From assembly GCA_020205615.1 (NCBI GenBank), contig JAINUW010000530.1, forward strand, positions 1-64,000: 64,000 nucleotides of DNA, in the 5' to 3' direction. Shown here in pieces: positions 11,714 to 23,314 of this stretch; position 1 is the first letter of the stretch, and each line of letters starts with the position of its first letter. This stretch comes from Panax quinquefolius (Eukaryota; Streptophyta; Magnoliopsida; Apiales; Araliaceae). The notes beneath the pieces were generated by a model that was not told where the DNA came from, made no database searches, and saw only the letters and a program-made list of their open reading frames with translations. A program made the translations under genes and the position numbers.

Positions 11714-13592
11714 TTGAAAGTAGTATGCACACAAGCCAATCATGTTTGATGATAAAGCATATACTTTGTAAAATTCTTATTCATTTATTAATAAAAAGTA
11801 TTAATTTATTAAAGACTTTTAATTATCTACATGATGTTGTTTTTATAATATGTGATAAACCCATAGTTTTAAGCAATGCTTTTAGAATAATGATGATGAT
11901 CATTCTAATGAGATCTAAATTCTTAGAAAGCTTAAAACTAAAAATAGTTCCCAATCATTGGATTACTAAATTGGGGATTAGTGAATCCAGGATAGATTGG
12001 TACATCGTTGCTTGCTCATTGGATGAGGATGATTGATCTCATGATCATTTGTGTGGAGACACTAAAGCAAGTATGTAGGTGCTTATTAGAGAATAAGTTC
12101 CTTTGAGCATTGGCTCGCTAAGGAATACCTAATGGAGTTTTACTTGCTGTCGATAGGAATTTCGTAGTGATAGTAGTACAAGTAATCCTTGGACTTGAGA
12201 TCATTATAGTATCTTGTGTATGATGAGTTATACTTTGACTTATTTCTTAAGACCCTTAGGGTATATCAAAGGTATGCTTGGGTATAACAAGTTATACGTG
12301 GAGATAATATATGATCGATAAAGAATCTACCACTTCTAATAAAAGAAGATAAATGTCTATGTGATTTGATAAATGACAACCCAGTACTCCTTGGCAAGCG
12401 AGAATGAAATTAGAAAGGAGTTTCTAATTTGCATTATTTGGAGTTGTGCATTTAAGGATCGAAATACATATAATTAAATAAAATAAGACTTGTGATAAAT
12501 TCCATGTCTTATATTTAATTGGGACATTATATGGTGGAAGGATTGAATTGTCACTGTAACTATTTACTCAAAGGTTCTTTAATGATTAATGTTGAAATCT
12601 ATATTATCGGGAAAGTCGTTGATTCACAGGGAGGCTTATCCCTATTCAGAATAAATATTATTTATTTAAATAAATTATTTGTTTAATTTATTTATTTAAA
12701 TAAGATTAAATTATTCTAATTGATTTATTCACAATAGGTTTAATATGGAGAACCTAAAGGGTCACACCATAAAAGGAAGAATAATTATTTAAGAAGTTAA
12801 TGGCATAATCGTAATAATATGTTATGTATATTTAATTTAATCTATGGTGATAGAATAAATTAAATAGCTTAATATTTATTATTTAATATTTTAGAAATAT
12901 TAAATATAAATTAATAAGAGGAGTCTTATTAATATTATTACAATTATTATTATTTTAATTTCTAAAAGAGTTTAGGAATTAATTTAATATAAGTACTCTC
13001 ATTTATTCCTAATTGGATTAGGAAGGAAAATTAGTTAAAGGAGTTTAATTAATTATCCCTAATAAGATTAGGGAGCTTAATTAATTAAAAGAATTTAATT
13101 AATTAAATAAATCCCAATTCCTTAATTGTTAGGTGGGTTGCCCACATCTATAAATAAGAGGAGTCTTATTATGGGTGGTGGGGGTTGTTGACTTTTACAA
13201 CATGACGTAATAATTCCAATTTGTTGGAGAGTACGCCCTTTCTATAGAGATAGAAAACTAGGGTTGAGCCAATACCCCTTCTTCTTGAAAATTCTTTTTC
13301 CTTGGTGGATCACCTCTAGAGGCCAAACATTTGGGTGGCTAACGTTGATCAAAGGAAGGAACCAAACCGGTGGATTCAAGTTGAACGCGAAAAGGATCGA
13401 GGTGAACTTGTACACGAGGAAGCTCGATCTTGAGGGTATGATTTTATTCTTTATCTTTTTCGTTTAATTAATAATTGTGCATAAAGGGTGATCGGGAATA
13501 TATGGTTTGTAAAATTTTTTAAACTCTCGATTTATCTCGCTTCGCTTAATTTTAGCAATTTGATTGCGTTCTTGAATATTACAAACCTAACA
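11714..13592 (+). repeat. Copia 5' LTR
   Basis: Starts TGAAAGTAGTATGCAC and ends ACAAACCTAACA; 1879 bases. It aligns throughout with 18929-20813, with scattered single-base indels and short scrambled clusters. The middle is AT-rich with TTAATTAATT runs. A frame at 11725-12036 has a counterpart only in the other LTR and is not coding. Confidence 0.9.
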
Positions 13593-13593
13593 G

Positions 13594-13605
13594 TGGCATC
13601 AGAGC
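13594..13605 (+). other. Copia PBS
   Basis: Reads TGGCATCAGAGC, one mismatch from the tRNA-iMet complement, one base after the LTR end. Confidence 0.85.
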
Positions 13606-15430
13606 AAAACCTTTATGCGAATTATTAATTATTTTAATTTGATATGTATATTGATATGTGTTTAGAATAATTTAATTGGGCATAATTTTATTGTATAAAA
13701 TTTAAAATAAAAAAAAAAAAAAAGAAAGCTGCTTGATTAGATTTTTTTTTATGGGTTCACGTGATAAACTAAAAGTTGGCCAGGAGATTTAATCCTATAT
13801 GATAGGCGCGGATCACGAGAAGTCATTAATGAGTTTTAAATAAAAAAAAAAGGCGTATACGAATCAAATCAATAATAAAAAAAACTAAGGGTCATCATGT
13901 TTCATGTTTCCATGTTTCCAATTTTTTTTTTTTTAATCACTTGCAGGAAATTTTAGTTGCCGTATATATATATTTTAATTATATACGGATATTATATATA
14001 TATATATTATACGGTTAATATAATATATATATATATATATTAATTATTTTATAATTAAAATAAAAGTTTATTTTAATTTTAAAATAAAAGGTTTATTTTA
14101 ATATTAAAATAAAAAGGTTTATTTTAATTTTAAAATTAAATTCCATGCTAACTAATTAGAGTTGGAATTGGATTCCATAATAACTAATTAGAGTTGAAAT
14201 TTGATTTTATTTTTCCTTAAATAAAGGAGTTTATTTAGATATGAAATAAGATTTCACATTATTCAAAATAAAAAAGTTTATTTGTGAATAGGGAAGTAAA
14301 TCCATCTTTCCTTAAATAAAGGAGTTTATTTAGATATGAAATAAGATTTCATATTATTCAAAATAAAAGATTTTATTTGTGAATAGGAAAGAAAATCCAT
14401 GTTTCCTTAAATAAAGGGAGTTTATTTAAATATGAAATAAGATTTCATATTATTCAAAATAAAGGAGTTTATTTGTGAATAGGAAAAGAATAAAGTGTTT
14501 CCTTTAATATTTTTTTTTACATGGAATTAGATTCCATAATTAATTAAAATAAAGGAGTTTATTTTGATTAAAATTTTGATTAAAATAAAATAGTTTATTT
14601 TATTCAAAATTGGATAAATTAAAATAAAATAGTTTTATTTTGATTTAAATTTGGATTAAAATAAAGGAGTTTATTTTGATTCAAAATTAGATTTTATACT
14701 AACTAAATTTGCCCATTAAATGATATCAATATATATATTAAATGTTTATTATTCATAAGATGAATGTTATTTATTGATCGTATGATGATGTGTATGATAA
14801 TAAATGGGATTGATTATGGATATATTGACCAATGCGATTGGATTTTATTTTAGTTGGATGCATGAATGTATGGGTTTTATTAAATGGGAATTACTGCACG
14901 TGCCTGCGTCTTCTTTAATTTTTCTTAATGTAAATTCTAACTCCCTCCTATGTACTTCCCTCGATCACGATCAAGGTTTCTATTTATTTTAAATAGTTTT
15001 GTAATAGAATAGTTAGAATTAATTTTAAAATTGGAGATCAAGGAGCAAAGAGCGCTTGAAGACCCGATTTGTAATGGAGCCCGGGTTTAAATGTAATAGT
15101 TATATTTAAATATTATTTCTTGCACCCCTAGGGTTTGACCTTTTGGTTCACTTGGTGGCTCAGTGAACCAAACTAGAATAAAAGTCCATAATCAATCGGG
15201 TAGAATATAGTATTCTATATGTGCATGCTTATACTATATATATTATATATTATGCAAACATGCTTTGCATGTTCATTAATATGACGCTTATTTTTATATA
15301 TATATGTAAATGCCGCTAAACAAGATGAGGCAAATTAATAACAAACCCTCAATTTTTATATTAAGTCCTAAGCGTTCAAAGATATTTGGAATATCGAGCG
15401 TAAGCCTTCTAGCATGATAAAATTAATAGA
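13606..15430 (+). repeat. Copia leader with AT-rich repeats
   Basis: No gene. It holds long A/T runs, a TA microsatellite (about 13962-14040), and a roughly 95-bp tandem repeat starting at 14215, 14310 and 14405, each beginning CCTTAAATAAAGG. Shorter 'AAATAAAGGAGTTTATTT' blocks, which are nearly palindromic, follow to about 14690. Confidence 0.7.
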
Positions 15431-15435
15431 GTATT

Positions 15436-15760
15436 AAATATTTAATATGAGTTTGTTGTGTCACCACAAGGCAAGTATTAAGTATTTAAGATGTTAATTT
15501 ATCACATTTGATGCTTATAAAGAAAATTGAACAATATTGTTTTGTTGTGTCACCACAAGGATGATATTTTCTTTTTTGAATATATGGAGTGCTAGGTGGA
15601 CTTAACTTGGATAATTTTGATTCGGATGTGCCACCACTTGATCAAAATAATCTAAGAGCAAAAAGAAAAGGAGTTGCATAGTTGATGTAATTGACAAAAG
15701 TTGTTTACCTATTTATTTATATATAGTTTGTTGTGTCACCACAAGGCTATATACATTTGA
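15436..15760 (+). promoter_or_regulatory. Four hairpins with a shared TGTGTCACCACA apex
   Basis: The core TTGTGTCACCACAA occurs at about 15456, 15544 and 15731, with a variant TGTGCCACCAC at 15628. The core is itself a short palindrome (TTGTG/CACAA). Each copy is flanked by its own inverted repeat: TTAAATATTTAAT with ATTAAGTATTTAA at the first, AAAGAAAAT with ATTTTCTTT at the second, TTGGATAATTTTGAT with ATCAAAATAATCTAA at the third, TATATAG with CTATATA at the fourth. Loops are conserved while the arms differ but still pair, which suggests an RNA structure upstream of gag. Confidence 0.6.
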
Positions 15761-16079
15761 AATGGGATCCTTATTCTCACTAGCAAATCTTTAATTAGAT
15801 TTTGTCGAACTATATGAGTGAGGGTAATATAGTTTGAAGAAAATAGTGGGAGATACCAATTTAAAACAAGACCTAATTTATTTTGGTAATTAATAAAAGA
15901 ATGTATGTTAAAATGTTGTTAATTACAAATTCATTTATGAATTTTACAATGTCTAAATTACTATCACTTTGCGAAGGATATTAGATGCTAAATTAACTTG
16001 GGCATAGAATTAAGCGGATTGGTTAAGGAATTTGAGAATAGTTCTCATAGTTGAAAAGCTATCTTATGTCCTTAATCGT

Positions 16080-16740
16080 CTATCCCGCAATGTTTGAACA
16101 ATGCCTCGAGGAAGAGATTGCTACTTTTAGAAAGTGGCAAGATGATGCTGATTGGCTCAATGCACCATGCTTGCATCCATGAGTAACAAGCTTCAACAAA
16201 GATAAAACTATGGATGCTTTTACTATATTCCCGCACATCAAGTAGTTGATGGTGAGGAAAGTGGGATGATAGATATCGGGATATCTAAGGAGCTCTTAGA
16301 TCTAGAATGACCGATGACACTACAAAGATGCAGATAAAAGTCCTTAACATTATCAATTTGATTGATCAATTAGGACAACGAGTTTTGTCATGGATGGAGA
16401 GTTGAGCCAAGATTTGATCTTGCACTCACTCCGGGACTCCTTTCACAATTGTTGTGAATTTTTCATATGAATAAGCTAGATATCACCTCATTGATTTGCT
16501 TAACATATTGAAAATGTTGAGAGTCACTTCCAAACAAGAAAAACCAAGTCTTCTTGGTAGGGCCAAAGGATCTTACGAAAAGAAGAACGATTCAAAGAAG
16601 GTAAATAGAAAGGCAAAAACAAAGGATAATAAGAACAAAAGCGTCACGGATAGCAAAGGAGGTTTGCTTCCACCGCAATAAGCACGGACACGGAAAGAAA
16701 GCTGAGAAGCATCTTGCGAGAGGCTAACCAAAGAAGCTTA
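16080..16740 (+). pseudogene. gag: Copia gag remnant
   Basis: In shifting frames it keeps the UBN2-type gag pattern: a stretch reading FEQCLEEE...WQDDADWL followed by 'LHPMSNKLQ', then SWMES and 'LLNILKMLRVTSKQEK' in the part of Copia gag that lies before the basic linker. A lysine-rich linker follows (16540-16640). The zinc-knuckle region at about 16660-16720 reads 'CFH.NKHGH' with its first and last positions damaged. Would encode the particle protein; not functional. Confidence 0.7.
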
Positions 16741-17215
16741 GTGAAGTTTGGTTACAATCTGATTTTTTGTTCATGATTGAAATTAATTTTTCTTTAAGTC
16801 GTGGTTCTACTTGGGTATTGGTTCTTGACTTTGGTTATCATAAATATAGATTTATGAAGGGACCAAAGTAGAAAGCTAAACAAATATAAGTAATCTATGT
16901 GTGGGAAATGAAGTAAAGGTTGCTACATTAGCCATAGAAACTTATAGTTTAGCAATGCCTACTGGCAAGTCTATTAAGTCGATAAGTTGTTATTGTATTC
17001 GGTTCTCGTTGAAACATTATTTCCATTTTATTATTGACAATGACATCTTTGGTATTATATTTAAGAATAATTGTTGTTCTATTTATAATAATAATAATGT
17101 TTTGTATAAACTGAAATATTACTTAATGGATTATATATACTTGACTTATGTGAAAATAATTTTGCAAATTGAACAAACTAGTATAAGAAAAGGAGATGAA
17201 CATTCAAAGAGTTGA
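16741..17215 (+). pseudogene. pol: Copia protease / pre-integrase remnant
   Basis: An open frame at 16901-17215 (104 codons) aligns in order with the Copia protease C-terminal part and GAG-pre-integrase domain: GNEVKVATLAIETYSLAMP, then FHFII and 'KNNCCSIY'. The upstream part (16741-16890) has the decayed 'STWVLVLDFGYH' segment where the aspartic protease active site DTG/DSG would lie; here the motif is unreadable. No intact enzyme. Confidence 0.75.
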
Positions 17216-17339
17216 ATATGTGTATTTGTTGAAACAAGTATGAATTATTTGAAAGGTTCAAAGAATTGAATGAAACAAATTGGCAAAGTATTAAGATTCT
17301 TTGATTAGATCAAGGAATAAATACTTGTGCAATAAGTTT

Positions 17340-17760
17340 CTAGATCATCTCAAATGGTTTTCTCATAATGGATGCCTCTTGATACGCAATAATTGATTGG
17401 TGTATCCGAAAGGAAAAATCATACCTTATTGGGATAGAATGCGGTCCATAATCATTTCTCGACATTCCAATTATCTTTTTCTAGGATCATGTCCTAGAAA
17501 TGGTCGCATATCTCTGAAAAGATAACCTCAAAATCCATTTCAAGACTCCATAAAGGTTATGGATGGGGAGGATTCCTAATCTTAAGTATGTTAAGATAAG
17601 GGTTGTCAACTTATGTTAAAAAGATTTTAAAGGATAAGCTTGGGACAAGATTTGACAAGTGTCGATTTGTGGGACATCCTAAAAAGTAAGTTTAGGGTAT
17701 ATGTTCTATAATTCTACTTAGCAAAAGGTGTTTGTTATGAAACACGGCGCCTTCTAAGAT
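17340..17760 (+). pseudogene. pol: Copia integrase remnant
   Basis: Contains 'GVSERKN.TLL' (about 17398-17430), the Copia integrase block around the catalytic glutamate, then a run matching the end of the integrase core and the block before RT (reading ...GTS or VGHPK, then VFVMKH at about 17727). Frames change several times. The upstream integrase zinc finger and first aspartates are not visible between 17215 and 17340, so much of the domain is deleted. Confidence 0.6.
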
Positions 17761-18009
17761 AAAGGTGTTTATCATTAAAAGGGGCTAGTGGGAGGATAAT
17801 AGATCTTGAAGAGTTCAAGAACCACAAAATACTATAAGTCGAATAAGAAGAACACGTAGATAGACCTATTGTACCTGGCCAAAGTTAAGTAAAACGGAAT
17901 AGTACCAAGAAGATACACGGGGGTATGGATTCATCATGGATGATGATGATGAGGTACGTATCATAGAAGATGATGATCCAGTTACATATGATGAGGTAAA
18001 GTTCTAGTG

Positions 18010-18900
18010 TATACAAAAGGGTCAGTGGGAGCGTCGTGACATTCCTAGTATTATATGTTGATATACTACGAATAAGGAATGACATACTAATGCTACAATC
18101 AGTAAAGATAAAGTTGTCTAAACATTCCTCCATGAATGATTTGGAAGAGTATCTTAATTGGGGATATAAATCAATATAGATAGATTTAAGAGGATGCTCG
18201 ACTTAACCCAAGGAACGTATATTCATTTGATGCTAAAGTCGTTTAGCATGACAAACTCCAAGAGATGTCTCATGTCGATGAGCTATGGAGTGTATCTCTT
18301 AATAGTCCCCACGAGACTCACGAAAAGAGAGGTCGCATGAGTGGTGACTATCATGTATGCTGATGAAATATACGAGACACGATGTTGATCGGTCATATTC
18401 GGAGAAGTTCACTATGAGTCGAAAAAAACATCTTAAAGTGCTTACTTAGGCACTAAGGATGTGATCATATTCATGGTGGGTCTAAATTAAAACTAGAGGG
18501 CTTAACAGACTCAAGTTTTTTCAGACAGACCAAGATGACAAAAAAATCCACTTTAAGGTAAAGTGTTATCTTGAACAGTGGTACAGTAAATTGGAAAGGT
18601 TCCAAACGTTGAAAGAGTTCTTTGGTTTAGTGATAAAGACAAAGTATATAGCTATAAATGAAGCTGCAAGTTGATTGTTTGGATTAAAAGTTCATTACAA
18701 AATTAGGAATAGTTCCTAAGTCTCATCTTGGATCTAAACATGTGTTGTGGCACTTTCATTTGATTATTATAATCATTGAAAGATGGGAAATCACTATAGA
18801 GATAGTGGACTCTCATGAACAACATTACATATCCATTAACTAAAGCTTATCCAATGGCAGGATAATCGTCACTTAGAGAAGAAAAGTATAAGATACAACG
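18010..18900 (+). pseudogene. pol: Copia RT C-terminus and RNase H remnant
   Basis: Shows the RT active-site block reading VLYVDDI at about 18042-18065 (the YVDD box), then 'KHSSMNDLEEY', 'LTQGTYIHLMLKSF' and 'MSHVDEL'. RNase H follows: 'KLEGLTDSSF' (about 18492), 'VNWKGSK' (about 18587), a 'KYIAINEAAS' run near 18643, and 'SKHVLWHFHL' (about 18735). The N-terminal RT half, expected before 18010, is largely absent. Multiple stops and frameshifts. Confidence 0.75.
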
Positions 18901-18918
18901 ACGATTGGCTTTAGTGCG

Positions 18919-18928
18919 AGTGGGAGAT
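18919..18928 (+). other. Copia PPT
   Basis: AGTGGGAGAT immediately upstream of the 3' LTR start at 18929, the usual plant Copia polypurine tract form. Confidence 0.8.
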
Positions 18929-20813
18929 TGAAAGTAGTATGCACACAAGCCAATCATGTTTGATGATAAAGCATATACTTTGTAACAATCTTATTCATTT
19001 ATTAATTAAAAGTATTAATTTATTAAAGGCTTTAATTATCTACATGATGTTGTTTTATAATATGTGATAAACCCATAGTTTTAAGCAATGCTTTTAGAAT
19101 AATGATGATGATCATTCTAATAAGATCTAAATTCTTAGAAAGCTTAAAACTAAAATAGTTCCCAATCATTGGATTACTAAATTGGGGATTAGTGAATCCG
19201 GATAGATTGGGTACATCGTTGCTTTGCTTCATTGGATGAGGATGATTGATCTCATGATCATTTGTGTGGAGACACTAAAGCAAGTATGTAGGTGCTTATT
19301 AGAGAATAAGTTCACTTTGAACGTGGCTCGCTAAGGAATACCTAATGGAGTTTTACTTTTGTCATCAATAGGAATTTCAGTAGTGATAGTAGTACAAGTA
19401 ATCCTTGGACTTGAGATCATTATAGTATCTTGTGTATGATGAGTTATACTTTGACTTATTCCTTAAGACCCTTAGGGTATATCAAAGGGTATGCTTGGGT
19501 ATAACAAGTTGTACATGGAGATAATATATGATCAATAAAGAATCTACCACTTCTAATAAAAGAAGAGAAATGTCCTATGTGATTCGATAAATGACAACCC
19601 AAGAGTCCTTGGGTTAATGCGAGAATGAAATTAGAAAGGAGTTTCTAATTTGCATTATTTGGAGTTGTGCATTTAAGGATCAAAATACATATAATTAAAT
19701 AAAATAAGACTTGACGATAATTCCATGTCTTATATTTAATTGGCACATTGTATGGTGGAAGGATTGAATTATGCGGTAACTATTTACTCAAAGGTTCTTT
19801 AATGATTAATGTTGAAATCTATATTATCGGAAAGTCGTTGATCGCTAGGGAGGCTTATCCCTATTGTAGAATAAATATTATTTATTTAAATAAATTAATT
19901 GTTTAATTTATTTATTTAAATAAGATTAGAATTATTCTAATTGATTTATTCACAATAGGTTTAATATAGAGAACCTAAAAGGGTCACACCATAAAAGGAA
20001 GAATAATTATTTAAGAAGTTAATGGTATAATCGTAATAATATGTTATGTATATTTAATTTAATCTATGGTGATAGAATAAATTAAATAGCTTAATATTTA
20101 TTATTTAATATTTTAGAAATATTAAATATAAATTAATAAGAGGAGTCTTATTAATATTATTACAATTATTATTATTTTAATTTCTAAAAGAGTTTAGGAA
20201 TTAATTTAATATAAGTACTCTCATTTATTCCTAATTGGATTAGGAAGGAAAATTAGTTAAAGGAGTTTAATTAATTATCCCTAATAAGATTAGGGAGCTT
20301 AATTAATTAAAGAATTTAATTAATTAAATAAATCTCAATTCCTTAATTGTTAAGGTGGGTTGCCCACATCTATAAATAAGAGGAGTCTTATTATGGGTGG
20401 TGGGGGTTATTGACTTTTACCACATACGTAATAATTCTAATTTGTTAGAGAGTACGCCCTTTCTATAGAGATAGAAAACTAGGGTTGAGCCAATACCCTT
20501 CTTCTTGAAAATTCTTTTCCTTGGTGGATCACCTCTAGAGGCCAAACATTTGGGTGGCTAACGTTGATCAAAGGAAGGAACCAAACCCGGTGGATTCAAG
20601 TTGAACGCGAAAAGGATTGGAGGTGAACTTGTACCTGAGGAAGCTCGATCTTCGAGGGTATGATTTTATTCTTTATCTTTTCGTTTAATTAATAATTGTG
20701 CATAAAGGGTGATCCGGGTATATGGTTTGTAAAAATTTTTTAAACTCTGATTTATCTCGCTTCTGCTTAATTTTAGCAATTTGATTGCGTTCTTGAATAT
20801 TACAAACCTAACA
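18929..20813 (+). repeat. Copia 3' LTR
   Basis: 1885 bases, same ends as the 5' LTR. Mismatches to the 5' LTR are mostly homopolymer indels and small clusters at CC/CG-containing sites (for example near 19150-19240 against 11945-12035). Confidence 0.9.
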
Positions 20814-21457
20814 CAATTCATGCTTCTTCTCGACCCACCACAAGACTCAATTTATTCAACTCGATATCTTTTTTTTTCTTTTTTTTAGAAGCTTATATAC
20901 CCCACTTTTCCCCCAAACTTAGGTTCTTGCCTAATTCTTCGCCTTCACTGCCTATTCTTGTCATTCTCTTATTAAAACTAGCATTATCCTTTAGAATCCC
21001 ATTATGTATCAATTTAAACTCAGTCATTCAACAAGTTGTTTTTACTGTGCTATCCTTATTATACAAGTTTCAAACAGAAAAAGACTCAATTCATAACAAG
21101 AAATCACATCAAAGCTCTAATGGTCAGTACTATACTTGTCTAACCAATTCCAATATCATCATTGGCCAAAATAAACATAAACTATCAAATAGTTGGTCTC
21201 ATGCAAGATGAACATAGTAACTAACTATTATTTTTGATTTTTGATTTTGTTTTTTAAGAAAGTGAATGCAAAAACTAAATGTAACTACAATCTGACATCA
21301 TTAAACCACTTAAATCATGACCTTAGATCGGATTAAATAAGGCTCAAAAAAGGACCTCCACACTGCTTGAGTTTCTGGGCAGCCCAGAAACTCAAGAACA
21401 CGCCTGACAAGACTTTCTGGAGCTTTGATCTTTCTGTTGTGATATGTTTTGGCTATA
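20814..21457 (-). mobile_element. Tat/Athila-like internal region, part 2
   Basis: Continuation of 11193-11713 after the Copia insertion. Non-coding, with a T-rich tract (20870-20890), a second CCCCCAAACTTAG run (about 20910-20922) and a short perfect inverted repeat around 21365-21395 (TTGAGTTTCTGGGC and GCCCAGAAACTCAA). It ends where unit 2 of the duplication begins. Confidence 0.45.
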
Positions 21458-21462
21458 ATTCT

Positions 21463-23314
21463 TGTTTGTGGTTCTAGTGCTACATAGGTACTACAATTAT
21501 AATACTTTTACAAGCCCAGAAATCAACTAGAAAGTAGATCTAATGATGGTCAAAGGTAGCACCTTGCACACTAGCTATGAAGATCTGGGCTTAGGCCAAG
21601 AACACGAAGAACACATATAGCTACAGTTCTTTCGCTATAGGCACTCTTTAGCGACAGTTAGTTTATAAAAATAATTATTTTATTTAATAATTAGAGAAAA
21701 ATAGTTTTTAATTATTAAAAATACAAAATAAATTCCTAAAAATTATTTTAAAGTCTAAAATTAGTTTTTATTATTCTGAATATATTTTATAAATATTTAA
21801 TATTTTTAGAATAATAATGGTATTTAATTTATTTAAGTATAATTATAAATAAATTATATAAAATTGATTTTAATACATTAAAATAATATAATGGTATAAG
21901 AAAATATTATAAGTTATTTTTAATGAATTTTGATATTTTGTGATGAATTTCATTAATTAATTAATATTAATGATAATTAATTAATTTAATAAATATATTA
22001 AATAAATTATGGAAAAATAGAATTAATGATTTAAAATCATATAAAATGATTTAAGTGTTATAAAATATTTGAAGATATAAAATATAACTTTTGATATTTT
22101 TTCATGAAAATATTAATATTCTAATATTAATAGTAATTACCGGATAATGAATTTAATTATTTAAAAATCATATAAATGTGATTTTAAGGTATTAAAAATA
22201 CTTTGATATATTATAAATATATTATAATATTATGTTATGATTTTCATTAATATTTAGTATTAAATAAATATTAACGATAAAGGAATTATGTGGTATTTAA
22301 TTCTTATAAATACGATATTAATGATTGAAAATTCATGATAAATGATAATAATTATCTAAAAATTATTACGAGCTTATAAAAAATATTTTGACTGATAACC
22401 TAATTATCTAAGATAATTGCTAAGTGTTAGGCATAGTTTAATTGAACTTAAACTCGATATTTGTCCGACTAGACCGACGGGATGTTGAAATTTTGCTGAA
22501 TTCAACTCAGAATGAAATAGTTTGACTTGATACTATGTCTTATGTGTGTTATCGACTGATAGGATTATGTGATAATGTATTTAGGTTATTTTAAATATTG
22601 TGATGATATTATTCTAATGTGTAGATCAATATTATTTATATTAGGTTTTCAGACAAACCTAGATAATTTGTGTAACGATAATCAACGGAACATGCAAGTT
22701 TTTCTTAACTCGACCTCGAGTTGTTTCATTCAAATATACTTGTGGTTAATCGTTTTTGATTGTCATGTCTAAGAATTATCAAATCGCACTCTGTGCATAC
22801 TACATGTATTCGTCACGTATAAAAGGTTGATCACCTTCATTACCATTCGGTCCAGATATATATATGTTCATGTTCAATGTTCGTTCAGCTATGTAAAATT
22901 TGTTAATGCTAGTTCGCAATTATATTATAGAACTGTAGCCAGCTTTTGTTCAATTCTTTCAATCATGATATATCCTTAATTTGTTGAACTTAAACTTGTT
23001 GGGCAAACTTATTTCTCACCTTTGCTATATCTTGATTAACATTGTAGATTAAGGCGAATACGTTCTGATAAAGGAAATGATAAAGCCAAATTCAGCTTGG
23101 GATTTTGTGTGCAGTTATATTATAATAGTATAGTATGATAATAACGTTACATGTTAGATAGTTTATGAATTGTGTATAAGTTAAGGTTACTCGGCCTTGG
23201 GGAAAAATGTGTAAAGTTATTGTATCAATAATTTATGTTTATATCTTCTGCAATAGTTGTAGAATGATTGTACTGGATCCGTGGTGATTTGGGACCCGAA
23301 TTTGGGGCTTTCAT
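21463..23314 (-). mobile_element. AT-rich LTR-like segment, copy 2
   Basis: Duplicate of 2914-4784 with the same neighbours on the right and a different left flank (the Tat/Athila-like internal region). The minus-strand start has decayed to TATGAAAGCCCC. Non-coding. Confidence 0.5.

Larger units (their letters stand above)
11714..20813 (+). mobile_element. Degenerate Ty1/Copia retrotransposon
   Basis: A 9.1 kb element with two colinear LTRs (11714-13592 and 18929-20813), a PBS, a long leader with structured repeats, and decayed gag, protease, integrase, RT and RNase H in Copia order (integrase before RT). The polyprotein is broken by many stops and indels. No matching 5-bp target duplication is visible (AGTCT left, CAATT right), so one flank may have changed or the target duplication may have decayed. 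It lies inside the internal region of the Tat/Athila-like fragment. Confidence 0.9.

Noticed and set aside
13962..14040. TA-rich tract as a replication origin or matrix attachment region
   Set aside because: Simple sequence only; nothing beyond composition supports a function.
16901..17215. Possible host gene of 104 codons
   Set aside because: Its order of motifs matches the Copia protease/pre-integrase segment; part of the decayed element.
11714..20813. Target duplication of the Copia element
   Set aside because: AGTCT on the left and CAATT on the right do not match; I do not claim one.
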